The notes: a model not told the origin generated them from the letters alone. Counted from the stretch's first letter, positions 43,201 to 52,008 are shown. The stretch is DNA of 64,000 bases from [Clostridium] celerecrescens 18A (GCF_002797975.1 NZ_PGET01000001.1:558001-622000); one strand, 5' to 3'. Numbers and translations are program-made.

Positions 43201-43362
43201 AAGGGCAATGAAAAAATTGCCGGTATATTAAAAGACCATGAGGAAGAAGTAAAGAGCGAAGTGCTTGCTAAAGACATCATCCTTGAAACGCCGGCCGGTT
43301 ATGTGAAAGAATGGAACATTAACGGTGAAAATGTAACCCTGGGTGTAGAGAAGGTTCAGTAA
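40249..43362 (+). CDS. ileS: Isoleucyl-tRNA synthetase
   Basis: 1037 residues from the ATG at 40249, 7 nt after ATGGAGGTCGC; earlier in-frame starts lie inside the T-box terminator. Class I synthetase: HIGH motif as PHIGHV at about residues 54-59, the editing domain with TTTPWTLPSN, KMSKS at about 588-592 (GQKMSKSKGNAV), Cys pairs of a zinc site (CPRCG, CPTCKKQ), and a C-terminal domain of the long eukaryote-like IleS type. It charges tRNA-Ile. Regulated by the T-box. glgP follows after 21 nt and may be partly co-transcribed. Confidence 0.96.
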   Translation: MYKKVPTDLNFVAREKEVEKFWEDHDIFRKSMENRKGGETYPFYDGPPTANGKPHIGHVLTRVIKDMIPRYRTMKGYDVPRKAGWDTHGLPVELEVEKMLGLDGKEQIEEYGLEPFIKYCKESVWKYKGMWEDFSKTVGFWADMDDPYVTYENNFIESEWWALKQIWEKGLLYKGFKIVPYCPRCGTPLSSHEVAQGYKDVKERSAIVRFKVKGEEAYILAWTTTPWTLPSNVGLCVNPEETYVKVQSGDYTYYMAEALCEKVLGEEYTVLEKYTGKDLEYKEYEPLFDFVTPNKKAFFVTCDTYVTLTDGTGVVHIAPAFGEDDSKVGRKYDLPFVQLVNAAGEMTEETKWAGTFCKKADPMILKDLEERGLLFSAPVFEHSYPHCWRCDTPLIYYARESWFIKMTDVKEDLIRNNNTINWIPESIGKGRFGDWLENVQDWGISRNRYWGTPLNVWECECGHQHSIGSIEELKSMSPNCPEDIELHRPYIDAVTITCPTCKKQMKRVPEVIDCWFDSGSMPFAQHHYPFENQDLFEKQFPADFISEAVDQTRGWFYSLLAISTLIFNKAPYKNVIVLGHVQDENGQKMSKSKGNAVDPFDALDTYGADAIRWYFYVNSAPWLPNRFHGKAVMEGQRKFMGTLWNTYAFFVLYANIDEFDPTKYSLEYEKLPVMDKWLLSKLNTLVGDVDTFLTGYQIPEAARALQDFVDDMSNWYVRRSRERFWAKGMEQDKINAYMTLYTALVTVSKAAAPLIPFMTEEIYQNMVCSVDKSAPESIHLCDYPVANKTYIDKQLETDMDEVLKIVVMGRAARNTANLKNRQPIGQMFVKAPHALPVFYQEIIEEELNVKKVAFTDDVRDFTSYSFKPQLKTVGPKYGKQLGAIKKALGEVNGNEAMDTLNETGALTFTFDGTEVVLTKEDLLIDTAQTEGYVSEGDNTITVVLDTNLTPELLAEGFVRELISKIQTMRKEAGFEVMDHILVYSKGNEKIAGILKDHEEEVKSEVLAKDIILETPAGYVKEWNINGENVTLGVEKVQ

Positions 43363-43383
43363 GCGGTTAGGAGGCCTTGTAGA

Positions 43384-45846
43384 ATGAGTATGGGATTTGA
43401 TAAGGAGATCTTTAAGAAAAGTGTTCTGTTTAACATGAAGAATGTATTCCGCAAGACGGTTGATGAGGCCACTCCGGAGCAGATGTACCAGGCAGTTGCC
43501 TATGCAGTAAAAGATGTTATTATAGATGAATGGATCGCAACCCATAAGGCGTATGAAGATCAGGATGTTAAAACCCTGTATTACCTGTCAATGGAATTCC
43601 TTATGGGCCGCGCTCTGGGCAATAACATCATAAGCATTATGGCTCAGCCGGAAGTAAAGGAAGTTCTTGAAGAGCTGGGCTTTGATTTAAATACCATTGA
43701 GGATCAGGAGCCGGATCCGGCACTTGGAAACGGGGGGCTGGGCCGTCTTGCGGCCTGCTTCCTGGATTCCCTGGCAACTCTAGGGTATCCGGCTTATGGC
43801 TGCGGCATCCGATACCGGTACGGCATGTTCAAACAGAAGATAGAAGGCGGATTTCAGGTAGAGGTTCCTGACGACTGGCTGAAGAACGGTTATCCATTTG
43901 AGCTGCGCCGCGCCGAATATGCCACAGAGGTAAAGTTCGGAGGCTATGTCAATACCATAAGGGAAAACGGAAGGGAACGCTTTATCCAGGAGGGATATCA
44001 GTCTGTCCTGGCAGTTCCCTATGATATGCCTATCGTAGGATATGGAAACAATGTGGTGAACACCTTAAGGATCTGGGATGCCCAGGCCATCAATACCTTC
44101 AGCCTGGATTCCTTTGACAGGGGAGACTATCAGAAGGCAGTGGAACAGGAAAACCTGGCGAAAACCATTGTAGAGGTCCTTTATCCCAACGACAACCATT
44201 ATGCAGGAAAAGAACTCCGTCTGAAACAGCAGTACTTCTTTATTTCCGCCAGTGTACAGAGAGCGGTTATGAAGTACATGGAAAAGCATGAAGACATACA
44301 TAAGTTCTTCGAAAAGACGGTTTTCCAGCTGAATGATACCCATCCCACCGTGGCAGTACCGGAGCTTATGAGAATCCTTCTTGATGATTACAGCTTAAGC
44401 TGGGATGAAGCATGGGAGATCACGACAAAGACCTGTGCCTATACCAACCATACCATTATGTCAGAAGCTCTGGAAAAATGGCCCATTGAGCTGTTTTCCA
44501 GGCTGCTTCCAAGAATCTATCAGATCGTAGAAGAAATAAACCGGAGATTCCAGCAGAAAATCATGGAGATGTATCCGGGCAACCAGGAAAAGCTTCGGAA
44601 AATGTCCATCATTTATGACGGTCAGGTCCGCATGGCCAATCTGGCCATCGTAGGAGGCTTCTCGGTAAACGGTGTTGCCAGACTCCATACAGAAATTTTA
44701 AAGAACCAGGAGCTGAAAGACTTCTATCAGATGATGCCGGAGAAATTCAACAACAAAACAAACGGCATCACCCAGAGGCGTTTCCTTCTGCATGGAAATC
44801 CCCTTTTGGCCGAATGGGTAACGAGAAAGATCGGAAGCGACTGGATCACCAATCTGCCTCATATCCAACGTCTGGCAATCTATGCCGATGACCCCAGGTG
44901 CCGGCAGGAGTTTATGGACATCAAATACCAGAACAAGGTGTGCCTGGCAAAATATATTAAAAAGCATAACGGCATTGATGTGGATCCCAGATCCATGTTT
45001 GATGTGCAGGTTAAGCGTCTTCACGAATATAAACGGCAGCTTATGAACATCCTGCACGTAATGTATTTGTACAATCAGATAAAGGATAACCCAAATCTTG
45101 ATATGGTTCCCAGGACCTTTTTGTTCGGTGCAAAGGCGGCGGCAGGCTATGAGCGTGCAAAGCTGACCATTAAACTGATCAACGCAGTGGCTGATGTTAT
45201 TAATAACGACAGAAGCATCGGCGGTAAGATCAAGGTAGTTTTCATTGAAGATTATAAAGTATCCAATGCAGAAATCATCTTTGCCGCTGCAGATGTGAGC
45301 GAGCAGATATCCACGGCAAGCAAGGAGGCCTCCGGCACTGGTAATATGAAATTCATGTTAAACGGAGCCCTGACCCTTGGAACCATGGATGGAGCCAATG
45401 TAGAGATCGTAGAGGAAGTTGGAGCGGAGAACGCCTTTATCTTCGGTATGTCCTCTGACGAGGTGATCCGCTATGAGAATGAGGGCGGATATAATCCCAT
45501 GGAGATTTTCAACAACAACTACGAGATCCGCAGAGTACTGATGCAGCTGATCAACGGCTATTATTCTCCCCAGAACCCGGAACTGTTCCGCGATATTTAT
45601 AATTCCTTATTAAATACCCAGAGCAGTGACCGAGCGGACACGTACTTTATTTTAAAGGATTTGCCATCCTATGCAGAAGCCCAGCGCCGGATCGATCAGG
45701 CGTACCGGGACGAAGCGTGGTGGGCAAAGGCTGCCATATTAAATGTTGCAAGCAGCGGCAAGTTTACCTCAGACCGAACCATCGAAGAATATGTAAAGGA
45801 TATCTGGCACTTAGAGAAGGTAAAGGTAGAGCTGGAAGAAGTATAA
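43384..45846 (+). CDS. glgP: Glycogen/starch phosphorylase
   Basis: 820 residues, full length for the alpha-glucan phosphorylase family. DPALGNGGLGRLAACFLDS, GIRYRYGMF, the substrate motif QLNDTHPTVAVPELMR and the PLP lysine site EASGTGNMKFMLNGALTLGTM are present. It releases glucose-1-phosphate from glycogen. GGTTAGGAGGCC precedes the ATG. Co-location with ileS looks accidental. A terminator follows. Confidence 0.95.
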   Translation: MSMGFDKEIFKKSVLFNMKNVFRKTVDEATPEQMYQAVAYAVKDVIIDEWIATHKAYEDQDVKTLYYLSMEFLMGRALGNNIISIMAQPEVKEVLEELGFDLNTIEDQEPDPALGNGGLGRLAACFLDSLATLGYPAYGCGIRYRYGMFKQKIEGGFQVEVPDDWLKNGYPFELRRAEYATEVKFGGYVNTIRENGRERFIQEGYQSVLAVPYDMPIVGYGNNVVNTLRIWDAQAINTFSLDSFDRGDYQKAVEQENLAKTIVEVLYPNDNHYAGKELRLKQQYFFISASVQRAVMKYMEKHEDIHKFFEKTVFQLNDTHPTVAVPELMRILLDDYSLSWDEAWEITTKTCAYTNHTIMSEALEKWPIELFSRLLPRIYQIVEEINRRFQQKIMEMYPGNQEKLRKMSIIYDGQVRMANLAIVGGFSVNGVARLHTEILKNQELKDFYQMMPEKFNNKTNGITQRRFLLHGNPLLAEWVTRKIGSDWITNLPHIQRLAIYADDPRCRQEFMDIKYQNKVCLAKYIKKHNGIDVDPRSMFDVQVKRLHEYKRQLMNILHVMYLYNQIKDNPNLDMVPRTFLFGAKAAAGYERAKLTIKLINAVADVINNDRSIGGKIKVVFIEDYKVSNAEIIFAAADVSEQISTASKEASGTGNMKFMLNGALTLGTMDGANVEIVEEVGAENAFIFGMSSDEVIRYENEGGYNPMEIFNNNYEIRRVLMQLINGYYSPQNPELFRDIYNSLLNTQSSDRADTYFILKDLPSYAEAQRRIDQAYRDEAWWAKAAILNVASSGKFTSDRTIEEYVKDIWHLEKVKVELEEV

Positions 45847-45854
45847 GATTGCAA

Positions 45855-45888
45855 AAACGTTCCGGAAGTGATTCCGGGGCGTTTTTTT
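45855..45888 (+). terminator. Terminator of glgP
   Basis: AAAACG...TTCCGGAA and TTCCGG...CGTTTT stem around GTGA followed by seven T. Confidence 0.85.
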
Positions 45889-45937
45889 GCATATATTGAA
45901 CAAGGGGACAGGAAGAGGGAAAGGTTGGTGATTCGGA

Positions 45938-46858
45938 ATGATAAAAAAAGCGGTTATGGCGTGTATCCTTGCGCTGTTGTTTCCATACATAATTACTATG
46001 GCCTGGACGGGAAAGATCGAGGAGAAGAAAGAATTTCCCGCCATCACCAGCGGTAAAAAGATCATTCTGGACCGGAAAAGCGGAGAAACCTATATGGATG
46101 TGGAAGAATATCTTCCAGGCGTGGTGGCAAAGCAGATGCCGGCTGATTATGGCAGGGAGGCATTAAGGGCCCAGACGATCATTGCCCGGACATACATCTA
46201 TGGAAAAATGAAAGGGCAAAATGAAGTGAAGGAATCGGAGCTCCACATGGAATATCTGGAAGAACAACAGATGGAAAAGCTATGGGGAAGCGAATCCTTT
46301 GTCGCCAGCTATCAGGCAGTGGAAAACGCAGTCCGTTCTACCACGAAAATGGTCATGATGTATGACGGAAAGTTGATTGATCCTTTATTCCACCGGGCAA
46401 GTACCGGAAAGACCAGGGCAGGAGATGAAAACCATCCGTATTTACAGGAGGTTGCCTGTCCCAGGGATGTGGAAGCGGAAGGTTATCTCGCCATGACTGC
46501 ATATAAGAAAGAAGATTTTGCGGAAAAAATCAATCAGATTTCCGGCGATGTCCCTGTGAAGGCAGATCAAATTCCGGGAAGCATTCAGATCGTTCTTCGA
46601 GATGAGGCGGGATATGTGGGGCAGATCCAAATTGGCACCAAGGTTTATACGGGAGAGGAAATTCAGCGGGTTCTGGGACTTCCATCCGCGGCCTATAGCT
46701 TTGAAGAATATGATGAGGGAATCCGGGTAGTTTGCCAGGGAATTGGGCATGGATACGGCATGAGCCAGTACGGAGCCAGGTGCAAAGCAGAGGAAGGCTG
46801 GACGGCTGAACAAATTCTCCCCTATTTTTATAAAAATATTGTTTTAATTTCTGAATAA
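45938..46858 (+). CDS. spoIID: SpoIID-like sporulation amidase/transglycosylase
   Basis: 306 residues. One N-terminal membrane anchor (about residues 5-23) precedes the SpoIID domain: YMDVEEYLPGVVAKQMPADYGREALRAQ, IIARTYIYGKM, FHRASTGKTRAGDE and the late GIGHGYGMSQYGA motif. SpoIID is the lytic transglycosylase that degrades septal peptidoglycan during engulfment of the forespore, acting in the mother cell membrane. A spoIIQ-like gene follows, as in several clostridia. The SD before the ATG at 45938 is modest (GGTTGGTGATTCGGA). Confidence 0.88.
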   Translation: MIKKAVMACILALLFPYIITMAWTGKIEEKKEFPAITSGKKIILDRKSGETYMDVEEYLPGVVAKQMPADYGREALRAQTIIARTYIYGKMKGQNEVKESELHMEYLEEQQMEKLWGSESFVASYQAVENAVRSTTKMVMMYDGKLIDPLFHRASTGKTRAGDENHPYLQEVACPRDVEAEGYLAMTAYKKEDFAEKINQISGDVPVKADQIPGSIQIVLRDEAGYVGQIQIGTKVYTGEEIQRVLGLPSAAYSFEEYDEGIRVVCQGIGHGYGMSQYGARCKAEEGWTAEQILPYFYKNIVLISE

Positions 46859-46898
46859 CTCTTTCACTCTTGGTAAGAATATTATCGAGGTGATAAAC

Positions 46899-47654
46899 GT
46901 GAAGGAGAAAATAAGTCAATTGTTCAAGGATAAAGTATTCCTTGTCCTGTTGGTTCTAGGCCTGCTGACTATAGTAGCTGCAGCAGGAGTCATTACCATT
47001 CAAAGAGGAAATGGTGGAGGAGAAAGCCCTTATCTGCAAGTACCGGATCAGAGCAATATGATTGTTGAAGAATCAGTCCCCCAGGAAACACAAGTGGCAG
47101 TTGCAGGAGACTCCAATGCAACGGCGGAAGAAGAAATGCAGGTGGCTGATTCCAATAAAGCCTCTGCAGCTCAGGAAACACAGGCTCCGGCAGTAAAGGC
47201 CGGAACAGACAAAAGCGCGGCAACGTCTCTGGTACTTAATTTTAGTGATGCAACCAGAATGACCTGGCCAGTACGCGGAAATGTCATTTTAGACTACAGC
47301 ATGGATACCACAATCTATTTTCCGACTCTGGACCAGTATAAATGCAATCCAGGGCTTGTGATTCAGGGAGATGTAAGTACTCCTGTTGTGGCTCCTGCCA
47401 ATGCAAAAGTTGAAAAAGTAGGCTCCAATGAAGAAATCGGAAGCTACGTTGTCTTAAATATGGGCAACAATTATACAGCTATCTGCGGCCAGTTAAAAGA
47501 GCTGCAAGTTGTAGAAAATGAATATGTAAAAGAAGGGCAGGTCTTAGGCTATGTAGCCGAGCCTACCAAATATTATTCCGTGGAAGGCGCCAACGTATAC
47601 TTTGAATTGACTCATAATGATAAGGCGATTGATCCCCTGGATCAAATGCAATAA
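46899..47654 (+). CDS. spoIIQ: SpoIIQ-like M23 domain protein with lost zinc ligands
   Basis: 251 residues from a GTG at 46899 after GAGGTGAT; the GTG at 46890 would overlap that ribosome site. One membrane helix (about residues 10-33), a 75-residue Ala/Glu/Gln-rich linker, then an M23/LytM fold. Where active M23 enzymes have H..D and HxH zinc ligands, this protein has NPGLVIQGDVSTPVVA and GANVYFEL, so no metal ligands remain. SpoIIQ spans the forespore membrane and joins SpoIIIAH to form the feeding channel; a structural rather than enzymatic role fits. It follows spoIID-like by 40 nt. Confidence 0.8.
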   Translation: MKEKISQLFKDKVFLVLLVLGLLTIVAAAGVITIQRGNGGGESPYLQVPDQSNMIVEESVPQETQVAVAGDSNATAEEEMQVADSNKASAAQETQAPAVKAGTDKSAATSLVLNFSDATRMTWPVRGNVILDYSMDTTIYFPTLDQYKCNPGLVIQGDVSTPVVAPANAKVEKVGSNEEIGSYVVLNMGNNYTAICGQLKELQVVENEYVKEGQVLGYVAEPTKYYSVEGANVYFELTHNDKAIDPLDQMQ

Positions 47655-47726
47655 GCCAAATAGAGGAAATCTCAGGAAAATGTTATAAAAAAATAATAAA
47701 ATGTTCATACGTGATTAAGAGTCATC

Positions 47727-47735
47727 TGCTATACT
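47727..47735 (+). promoter_or_regulatory. Extended -10 promoter of the CBS gene
   Basis: TGCTATACT (47727-47735) is an extended -10 box with no clear -35. A start near 47742 would place the folded leader at the very 5' end of the mRNA. Confidence 0.5.
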
Positions 47736-47746
47736 ATAACCGATCA

Positions 47747-47851
47747 GTCAAATACCCGCAGCAAACTGTGGAATATTTGACCCCGTGGGCAGCCGCCAAA
47801 GTCAGGTTCGCTTGACCTTGGCTTGTTGCCTGCACGAGAATCAACGGGGAG
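47747..47851 (+). promoter_or_regulatory. Highly structured 5' UTR that hides the ribosome site
   Basis: Two adjacent hairpins. The first is GTCAAATA-C-CCGCAG-CAAA-CTGTGG-AA-TATTTGAC (47747-47781). The second joins CCCCGT (47781-47786) to ACGGGG (47844-47849), with inner stems GGGCAGC/GTTGCCT and GCCAAAGTCAGG-TTCG-CTTGACCTTGGC. The outer strand ACGGGGAG contains the ribosome site of the CBS gene, so folding should block translation. I do not recognise a known riboswitch class; a thermometer or novel ligand sensor is possible. Confidence 0.6.
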
Positions 47852-47858
47852 TGTGGCT

Positions 47859-48305
47859 ATGAACATATTATTTTTTTTAACACCTAAGAATGAGGTGGCT
47901 TATATTTTTGAGGATGATTCTCTGCGCCAGGCGCTTGAGAAGATGGAGTATCACAAATACTCTGCAGTGCCCGTTATAAACAGACGGGGTAAATATGTAG
48001 GGACAATCACGGAAGGGGACATGCTTTGGGGAATCAAGAACAAATTCAATCTTAACTTAAAGGAAGCAGAGCAGGTAACGGTGGCTGCCCTTGACAGAAG
48101 GTCAGATAACCGTCCCGTATATGCGGATTCCAATATGGAAGATTTGATTGATAAAGCATTAAACCAAAATTTTGTGCCTGTTGTAGATGACCAAAAGAAT
48201 TTTATCGGGATCATAACCCGCAAGGATGTCATTCGTTATTTTTACAACAAGTCCCTGGAGGTGCAGCAGCCGGTGACAAACTGTAAGACTGCAGCCATTC
48301 AATAA
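47859..48305 (+). CDS. CBS-domain protein
   Basis: 148 residues consisting of one CBS pair: repeat 1 about 15-65 (AVPVINRRGKYVGTITEGDMLW) and repeat 2 about 85-135 (FVPVVDDQKNFIGIITRKDVIRYF). Stand-alone CBS pairs bind adenine nucleotides; relatives DarB/CbpB bind cyclic di-AMP and signal to partner enzymes. No partner domain is fused. The ATG is 7 nt after GGGGAG, which sits in a hairpin. A terminator follows directly. Confidence 0.85.
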   Translation: MNILFFLTPKNEVAYIFEDDSLRQALEKMEYHKYSAVPVINRRGKYVGTITEGDMLWGIKNKFNLNLKEAEQVTVAALDRRSDNRPVYADSNMEDLIDKALNQNFVPVVDDQKNFIGIITRKDVIRYFYNKSLEVQQPVTNCKTAAIQ

Positions 48306-48308
48306 AAA

Positions 48309-48356
48309 TAAAAAAGCATTTTCCGCCAAAGATCTGGCAGAAAGTGCTTTTTTTTA
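48309..48356 (+). terminator. Terminator of the CBS gene
   Basis: AAAAAAGCA-TTTTC-CGCCA and TGGCA-GAAAG-TGCTTTTTT, ending in eight T. Confidence 0.85.
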
Positions 48357-48560
48357 TTTTAAATATAACTTACGAATTCTCGAATTTTGAAATCTATTGA
48401 AACTCAGCGCATTTCTTGCTATAAAAGAAAAGCGAAAAACAAGAAGATTAAGGACAAAATAAATATATAAAGTAATAAAAATAGAATTTAATAATTATAA
48501 ATACACAAAAAAATACCATTGTTAAAAAAATAACTCCATAAACTAAAACAAGAATTTCAT

Positions 48561-48625
48561 ATCGAAAAGCAATTTCTGTACATCGAAAAGCAAGATTTGT
48601 AAGGCAAAAAGACATCTTGTATGAT
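48561..48625 (+). promoter_or_regulatory. Sugar transporter promoter with AraC-type direct repeats
   Basis: TTGTAA (48597-48602), 17 bp and TATGAT (48620-48625) form the promoter. ATCGAAAAGCAA occurs at 48561-48572 and again at 48582-48593, 21 bp apart (two helix turns), ending next to the -35 box. Direct repeats at that spacing and place are typical of AraC-family activators; such a gene lies at 51998-52912. The 200 bp before this (48357-48560) is AT-rich with no gene. Confidence 0.6.
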
Positions 48626-48689
48626 ACACTGGGTTTACAAGTCAACACAGAAATTTTTTTGATGAATATGAAAAGGAGGAGGAATAAAC

Positions 48690-50117
48690 ATGAAAAAACG
48701 GTTTATTATGCTGGCAGGTGCATGTGTGCTGGCAGGAGTGTTATCGGGGTGCAGCAGTGGTGCTAAGAGTGGATCCGCAGAAACGGGGGCAAAGAACGAA
48801 TCGACAGAAACAGCAGCAAAGAGCGAATCCACGGAAAAGGCAGAAACGTCGGAATCTGGAAAAAAGGTAATCAATGTCTGGGCATTTACGGATGAAGTGC
48901 CCAAAATGATTGAAAAATACAAAGAATTGCATCCGGATTTTGATTATGAAATCAATCCTACGATCATTGCCACAACGGATGGTGCTTATCAGCCGGCACT
49001 GGATCAGGCACTGGCGGCAGGCGGGACTGATGCACCGGATCTGTATTGTGCAGAAGCTGCATTTATACTGAAATACACGCAGGGAGATGCCAGCCAATAT
49101 GCGGCTCCCTACGAGGACTTGGGGATTGACGTAGCCGCAAAAGTGAAGGAAGCGGACATCGCCAAGTATACCATGGACATAGGAACCAATCAGGATAACA
49201 AGCTGGTTGCTTTAGGATACCAGGCCACAGGCGGCGCATTTATCTATCGCCGATCCATTGCAAAGGATACTTGGGGAACTGATGATCCGAAGGAAGTCGG
49301 CGCTAAATTGGGAGCGGGAAGCAATAGCTGGGATTCATTTTTCAATGCTGCAAATGATTTGAAAGCCAAAGGCTACGGTATTATATCCGGTGATGGTGAT
49401 CTGTGGCACGCAGTGGAAAACAGCTCTGATACAGGCTGGATCGTGGATGGAAAGCTGAATATAGACCCGAAGCGGGAAGAATTTTTGGATCTGTCTAAGA
49501 AGCTGATGGATGGAGGACTTCACAACGATACTAGAGACTGGCAGGATGCCTGGTTTGCGGACATGAAGGGCCAGGGCTCAAAACCGATTTTAGGCTTCTT
49601 TGGTCCGGCCTGGCTGATCAACTATGTTATGGCTCCTAACTCCGGCGGCGAGAAAATCGGAGAAGGAACCTTTGGTGACTGGGCAGTATGCGAATCTCCT
49701 ATCGGCTTTTTCTGGGGCGGCACATGGGTAATGGCAAATAAAGACTCTGAGGTAAAAAAAGCGGTTGGTGATATCATCCAGTGGATCACCCTGGAAACTT
49801 CCGAAAACGGCTTACAGTACATGTGGGCAAACGGTACTATGAATGATGCGGGAACAAAGGACACCGTAGCTTCCGGTACAGTTATGTCTAAATCCGATGG
49901 CTCAATTAATTTCTTAAATGGACAGAACATGTTTGACGTATTTGTTCCGGCAAATAAGTTTGCAAAGGGTACGAATCTGACACAGTACGATGAAACCATA
50001 AACATGTATTGGAGAGATCAGGTACGGGAATACACCGCAGGAAACAAGAGCAGAGAACAGGCGATTAAGGATTTCAAACAGCAGGTAGCAGATAATCTGG
50101 ATATCACCGTTGAATAA
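48690..50117 (+). CDS. Sugar ABC transporter substrate-binding lipoprotein
   Basis: 475 residues. Lipoprotein signal ending LAGVLSGC (lipid Cys about residue 22), a low-complexity Ser/Glu/Thr linker to about 50, then the family 1 solute-binding fold (KKVINVWAFTDEVPKMIEKYKELHPDF). It captures a sugar or oligosaccharide outside the cell for the two permeases downstream. The substrate is unknown. No ATPase gene is present, so a shared MsmX-like ATPase encoded elsewhere is likely. AAAAGGAGGAGG precedes the ATG. Confidence 0.9.
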   Translation: MKKRFIMLAGACVLAGVLSGCSSGAKSGSAETGAKNESTETAAKSESTEKAETSESGKKVINVWAFTDEVPKMIEKYKELHPDFDYEINPTIIATTDGAYQPALDQALAAGGTDAPDLYCAEAAFILKYTQGDASQYAAPYEDLGIDVAAKVKEADIAKYTMDIGTNQDNKLVALGYQATGGAFIYRRSIAKDTWGTDDPKEVGAKLGAGSNSWDSFFNAANDLKAKGYGIISGDGDLWHAVENSSDTGWIVDGKLNIDPKREEFLDLSKKLMDGGLHNDTRDWQDAWFADMKGQGSKPILGFFGPAWLINYVMAPNSGGEKIGEGTFGDWAVCESPIGFFWGGTWVMANKDSEVKKAVGDIIQWITLETSENGLQYMWANGTMNDAGTKDTVASGTVMSKSDGSINFLNGQNMFDVFVPANKFAKGTNLTQYDETINMYWRDQVREYTAGNKSREQAIKDFKQQVADNLDITVE

Positions 50118-50189
50118 ATAATTTTGAGCGGGCAGGAGGGGAGGATCTTTCTTCTTGTCCGCCCGATTGCGTTGAATGGAGGAACTTAC

Positions 50190-51173
50190 ATGAAACGAAA
50201 GCATTCTGGTTATGCGAAATGGGGATACATTTTCTGTCTGCCCTTTACCATTGCATTTTTGATTTTTACTTTATATCCGATTATTTTTACTACTGTCATT
50301 GGATTTACGGATTGTAAGGGATTGGGTACGGTAAAGTTTCATTTTCTGGCGGACGATCCATTTTTAAACTTTAAAAACATTTTGGCAAATCCCTCGTTCC
50401 AGAAGTCATTTCGGAACACTTTAGGCATGTGGATATGCAACTTTATCCCTCAGATAGGTCTGGCCCTGCTTTTAACGGCGTGGTTTACGGATAACCGGAA
50501 TCACATCAAAGGAAAGGGACTGTTTAAGGTATTGTTTTATATGCCAAACATTATTACTGCAGCTACCGTCGCCATTCTGTTCAACGCCCTTATCGGCTAT
50601 CCCATGGGACCGGTCAATGATATTTTGATGACTTTAGGGATTACGGACCAGCCAATTAATTTTCAGGTCAACAAAGCCGTTGCAAGGGGAAGCGTATCAT
50701 TTATACAGTTCTGGACGTGGTATGGCTATACCATGATTATTTTGATATCCGGCGTACTGGGAATCAGTCCTGAAATCTTTGAATCCGCAGAGGTAGATGG
50801 GGCAAACCGGATTCAGACCTTTTTCTATATCACGATCCCTAACTTAAAGACCATTCTGCTGTTTACATTGGTAACCAGCCTGATTGGAGGCTTACAGATG
50901 TTCGATATTCCGAAGCTGTTTTTACTCGGCGGACCGGACAATGCCACCTTAACCACCAGCGTATTTATCTATAATCAGGCATTTAGCGGCAGTTACTTAT
51001 ACAATCGGGCTTCCGCCGCCAGTATGATCATGTTTGTTATTATTTGCGCTGCATCTGCAATTTTGTTTTTTGCAATGAGGGATAAGGACGAAGCAGAATT
51101 GGAGAAGCTGACCAAACAGCAGGAACGGGAATATAGGAAAATGCAGAAGGAACGGAGGAAATCACATGAATAA
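50190..51173 (+). CDS. Sugar ABC transporter permease (MalF type)
   Basis: 327 residues from the ATG at 50190 after AATGGAGGAACTT; an earlier start lacks this site. Six membrane segments, and the cytoplasmic EAA loop reads ESAEVDGANRIQTFFYITIPNL. CUT1 family permease. Stop and next start overlap by 8 nt. Confidence 0.9.
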   Translation: MKRKHSGYAKWGYIFCLPFTIAFLIFTLYPIIFTTVIGFTDCKGLGTVKFHFLADDPFLNFKNILANPSFQKSFRNTLGMWICNFIPQIGLALLLTAWFTDNRNHIKGKGLFKVLFYMPNIITAATVAILFNALIGYPMGPVNDILMTLGITDQPINFQVNKAVARGSVSFIQFWTWYGYTMIILISGVLGISPEIFESAEVDGANRIQTFFYITIPNLKTILLFTLVTSLIGGLQMFDIPKLFLLGGPDNATLTTSVFIYNQAFSGSYLYNRASAASMIMFVIICAASAILFFAMRDKDEAELEKLTKQQEREYRKMQKERRKSHE

Positions 51174-52008
51174 AAAGCGCTGCTCATTGATATTGAAAGT
51201 CATTATTTACGTGGTATGCGTCTTCCTTGCAATTTTAAGCATTGCCCCGTTCTATATTATGATGATCAATGCCACCCGTTCTACGGTACAGATACAGCAA
51301 CATGCAATTTCGCTTCTGCCTTCTACTTATATGATGAAGAATATAGCTATTTTGTTGGGAAAAAGTTTTAATCCTGCCAATGGTTTTTTGAATTCCCTTA
51401 TCATTTCCACAGGGGCAACTCTTTGTGCGGTGTATTTTTCCAACATGACCGCATATGGGCTGGTGGTGTACAATTGGAGATTCCGTAAACCATTTTTCAG
51501 CTTTATCATGGCGATTATGATGGTTCCGGCGCAGATAACGATGATCGGATTCTACCAGATGGTTTACCGGATTCATATGACGAACAATTTCCTAATGCTC
51601 ATATTACCGGCCATTGCCTCGCCTTCTATGGTGTTCTTTATGAGGCAGTATATGCTTCCTTCCTTGTCACTGGAAATCATTCAGGCTGCCCGCATTGATG
51701 GGGCAGGGGAGTTCTTTATCTTTAACCGGATTGCTATGCCGATTATGAAACCGGCCATTGCAACACAGGCGATTTTCTGCTTTGTGTCCAGCTGGAACAA
51801 CTTGTTTACCCCTCTGGTACTTTTGACGGATCAGAAGAAGTATACAATGCCCATTATGGTAAGCCTGCTTCGCGGGGATATTTATAAGACAGAATATGGC
51901 TCTGTTTATATGGGGCTGGCTTTGACAGTGCTGCCCTTGATTGTGGTTTATCTGCTTCTTTCCCGTTACATAATTTCCGGTGTTGCTTTGGGCGGTGTTA
52001 AGGGATAG
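51166..52008 (+). CDS. Sugar ABC transporter permease (MalG type)
   Basis: 280 residues, six membrane segments, EAA loop as IIQAARIDGAGEFFIFNRIAMP. It pairs with the preceding permease. Its 3' end overlaps the convergent AraC-type regulator gene by 11 bp. Confidence 0.9.
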   Translation: MNKKRCSLILKVIIYVVCVFLAILSIAPFYIMMINATRSTVQIQQHAISLLPSTYMMKNIAILLGKSFNPANGFLNSLIISTGATLCAVYFSNMTAYGLVVYNWRFRKPFFSFIMAIMMVPAQITMIGFYQMVYRIHMTNNFLMLILPAIASPSMVFFMRQYMLPSLSLEIIQAARIDGAGEFFIFNRIAMPIMKPAIATQAIFCFVSSWNNLFTPLVLLTDQKKYTMPIMVSLLRGDIYKTEYGSVYMGLALTVLPLIVVYLLLSRYIISGVALGGVKG

